From assembly GCA_937859855.1 (NCBI GenBank), contig CALMAR010000021.1:1-8194 (forward strand): a stretch of DNA of 8,194 bases, written 5' to 3'. The notes under the pieces were generated by a model. It searched no databases and was not told the origin of the DNA. It saw only the letters and a program-made list of their open reading frames with translations. Each line of letters starts with the position of its first letter. Positions within the stretch are counted from its first letter, which is position 1. A program made the position numbers and the translations under genes. Shown in pieces: positions 7,001-8,194 of this stretch. The DNA is from an uncultured Kineosporia sp. (GTDB lineage Bacteria; Actinomycetota; Actinomycetes; Actinomycetales; Kineosporiaceae).

Positions 7001-7029
7001 ATGATTCTTCGGTGCAAAATCGCGATCAA
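7001..7029 (-). promoter_or_regulatory. Candidate promoter for the 111-residue membrane-protein gene
   Basis: On the minus strand TTGATC (7029-7024) and AATCAT (7006-7001) are separated by exactly 17 bp. Each matches four of six positions of the sigma-70-type consensus TTGACA and TATAAT. Transcription would begin near 6994 and leave a leader of about 70 nt before the GTG at 6922. The call rests only on motif resemblance. Confidence 0.35.
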
Positions 7030-7102
7030 GTTCGCGAACAGTAGCCAGGCCGGTCTTAGCGGACGACTGATGCCACGACCCCTGAACCCATGCATCTGCT
7101 GA
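7001..7102 (+). CDS. Possible 33-codon leader ORF overlapping the menC start
   Basis: ATG at 7001 opens a 33-codon frame ending at TGA 7100-7102, which overlaps the menC ATG (7090) by 13 bases. GAGG (6990-6993) lies 7 nt upstream, a better ribosome site than any near menC itself. The peptide begins MILRCKIAIKF and ends with CIC; it matches nothing I recognise. Translational coupling to menC is possible. Chance, or use of this stretch only as a promoter, is at least as likely. Confidence 0.25.
   Translation: MILRCKIAIKFANSSQAGLSGRLMPRPLNPCIC
7019..7039. promoter_or_regulatory. Two adjacent palindromes in the divergent region, possible operator
   Basis: ATCGCGAT (7019-7026) and GTTCGCGAAC (7030-7039) are each perfect palindromes. 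Their centres are 12 bp apart and they share the core TCGCGA. They overlap the -35 element of the candidate minus-strand promoter and lie 50-70 bp upstream of menC, where a repressor could control either gene. No specific regulator family can be assigned. Confidence 0.35.
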
Positions 7103-8052
7103 GGATGGAGGCATATGGCCTGACGATGACCACGCGCTTTCGGGGCCTCACTGTACGTGAGGGAATGGTGTTACTGGGGGAGGCAGGGTGGGGAGAGTTC
7201 TGCCCATTTCCCGAATACGGCGATGCTGAGGCTAAGCCGTGGCTGGAGGCGGCGATCGAGGCCGCCACGACGGACTGGCCCGCGCCGGTCCGCACTCAGG
7301 TCCCGGTCAACTCGATCATTCCGGCGGTGGATCCGCAGACCGCCCACGACCTGGCTCGGACGGCTGGCTGTGTCACTGCGAAGATCAAGGTAGCCAATCA
7401 CCCCGATTCGGCCGCCGAGGATGTGGCCCGGGTGGAGGCGGTCCGGGATGCGCTGGGGTCGCGCGGCCGATTACGGGTGGATGCCAATGCGGCCTGGGAC
7501 GTGGATACCGCCGTGACCCGGTTGCGATTGCTCGACGCTGCGGCTGGAGGCCTGGAGTACGCCGAGCAGCCCTGCGGCACGCTGGCGGAACTGGCCGCGG
7601 TCCGGCGCCGGGTTAACGTCCCGATTGCGGCGGACGAGTCGATCCGCCGGGCTCCTGATCCGATGGCGGTGGCCCTTTCCGGTGCTGCCGACATCGCGGT
7701 GCTGAAATGCGCGCCCCTGGGCGGTGTGTGGCGATCGCTGGAGGTGGCGCAGGCCTGCGGACTGCCGTGCGTGGTCTCGTCGGCGCTGGAGAGCTCGGTC
7801 GGCCTGGCGGCGGAGCTGGCTCTGGCGGCCGCGCTGCCGCACCTGGATTACGCCTGCGGCCTCGCCACGATCAGCCTGCTTGATGCCGATCTGACTGATC
7901 CGGCAGGCGAGCTGCTCCCGGTGGGCGGGATGTTGCAGGTTCCGGCTCTGCGGCCAGTGCCCAGCGAAGAACGACTCACAGCGTCTCGGCTCGACCCGGT
8001 GCGGGAGCGCTGGTGGCGTGAGCGGCTGGCCCGGGTCCAGGCGCTGCTGTGA
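7090..8052 (+). CDS. menC: o-Succinylbenzoate synthase
   Basis: Menaquinone-pathway enzyme of the enolase superfamily, 320 residues. It dehydrates SHCHC (2-succinyl-6-hydroxy-2,4-cyclohexadiene-1-carboxylate) to o-succinylbenzoate in the cytoplasm, using Mg2+. The N-terminal capping domain has the family's TRFRGLTVREG and GWGEFCPFPEY. The barrel carries Lys98-x-Lys100 (TAKIKVA), the metal ligands Asp131 (RVDAN), Glu159 (EYAEQP) and Asp182 (AADES), and Lys206 (VLKCAPLGG). These are the full catalytic set at spacings close to E. coli MenC. The start is uncertain. ATG 7090 is the first possible start but has no ribosome site; ATG 7105 and ATG 7126 are in frame, and 7126 has GGAGG 14 nt upstream. 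Homology requires the protein from about residue 8, which favours 7090 or 7105. No other men gene is in the window. A related N-acylamino-acid racemase is less likely given the GWGEFxPFPEY and EYAEQPC motifs. Confidence 0.93.
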   Translation: MHLLRMEAYGLTMTTRFRGLTVREGMVLLGEAGWGEFCPFPEYGDAEAKPWLEAAIEAATTDWPAPVRTQVPVNSIIPAVDPQTAHDLARTAGCVTAKIKVANHPDSAAEDVARVEAVRDALGSRGRLRVDANAAWDVDTAVTRLRLLDAAAGGLEYAEQPCGTLAELAAVRRRVNVPIAADESIRRAPDPMAVALSGAADIAVLKCAPLGGVWRSLEVAQACGLPCVVSSALESSVGLAAELALAAALPHLDYACGLATISLLDADLTDPAGELLPVGGMLQVPALRPVPSEERLTASRLDPVRERWWRERLARVQALL

Positions 8053-8067
8053 TCCGGGCGGTCCGGC

Positions 8068-8194
8068 TCAGCGCGGGGCTGGCCGCATCCGAAGCGGGAC
8101 GTCGCGGCCCGAGGCGGCCACCGTGTTGGCCCAGTGCAGCACCTCGTGGACGGCGGGATCGCTGAAGGACCGGCGGCCGTCATGGATCTCGCTC
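8068..8194 (-). CDS. C-terminal end of an unrecognised gene (partial)
   Basis: The last 41 codons of a minus-strand gene enter from the right edge and end in TGA at 8070-8068. The peptide contains IHDGRRSFSDPAVHEVLHWA, then NTVAASGRDVPLRM, and finishes with PAPR. Its mixed composition and helix-like pattern (VHEVLHWANTVAA) look like real protein rather than a shadow frame. The frame is open to the edge and the stop lies only 15 bp from the convergent menC stop. The family cannot be named from this fragment. Confidence 0.55.
   Translation of the reverse strand, partial: SEIHDGRRSFSDPAVHEVLHWANTVAASGRDVPLRMRPAPR

Noticed and set aside
6923..7114. Longer start for the 111-residue membrane protein
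   Set aside because: The GTG at 6922 has an ideal AAGGAG at 7 nt. The longer frame would run through the palindromes and into menC, adding sequence without protein character.
7090..8052. Alternative identity as muconate-lactonizing enzyme or dipeptide epimerase
   Set aside because: The same superfamily ligands occur there, but the short 320-residue length, GWGEFxPFPEY and EYAEQPC fit actinobacterial MenC better.
1..8194. Mobile elements, CRISPR, tRNA or rRNA genes
   Set aside because: I saw no long terminal repeats, transposase motifs, regularly spaced repeats, cloverleaf pattern or conserved rRNA segments on either strand by eye.

Overview
The window is GC-rich DNA with G/C-biased third codon positions and mostly TGA stops. 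It carries a classical menaquinone gene (menC) and a GlgB of actinobacterial type. Together these suggest a high-GC actinobacterium; the genus cannot be fixed from this sequence. Most of the window looks like ordinary chromosome. I see no transposase, integrase, phage gene, CRISPR array, tRNA or rRNA.

Layout. At the left edge a plus-strand gene encodes an exported protein with beta-helix-like repeats and a C-terminal membrane anchor (25-1062, probably starting outside the window). It meets pepO tail to tail with one base between the stops. pepO (1064-3058, minus) encodes a cytosolic M13 zinc metallopeptidase with every expected catalytic residue. Immediately upstream on the same strand lies glgB (3117-5528), the glycogen branching enzyme, with an unusual Pro/Ala/Thr/Ser-rich N-terminal extension of about 80 residues. 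The 58 bp between glgB and pepO is rich in short hairpins. Further upstream on the same strand are an unrecognised 226-residue protein (5730-6410) and a 111-residue membrane protein with two DnaJ-like CxxCxGxG motifs (6587-6922). From the minus strand's point of view the order is small zinc-motif membrane protein, unknown protein, glgB, pepO. The gaps of 176, 201 and 58 bp make separate promoters likely, at least for the first three.

A divergent control region (6923-7089) separates this minus-strand block from menC (7090-8052, plus), which makes o-succinylbenzoate for menaquinone. This region holds two adjacent palindromes, a candidate minus-strand promoter and a possible 33-codon leader ORF overlapping the menC start. 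At the right edge the last 41 codons of an unrecognised minus-strand gene converge on menC.

The genes do not form one obvious pathway. Glycogen branching (glgB), menaquinone synthesis (menC) and peptide turnover (pepO) are housekeeping functions. The less ordinary points are the two uncharacterised proteins next to glgB, the beta-helix-like surface protein, the GlgB extension and several possible RNA or operator structures. None of these is strong enough to claim a new biological system.
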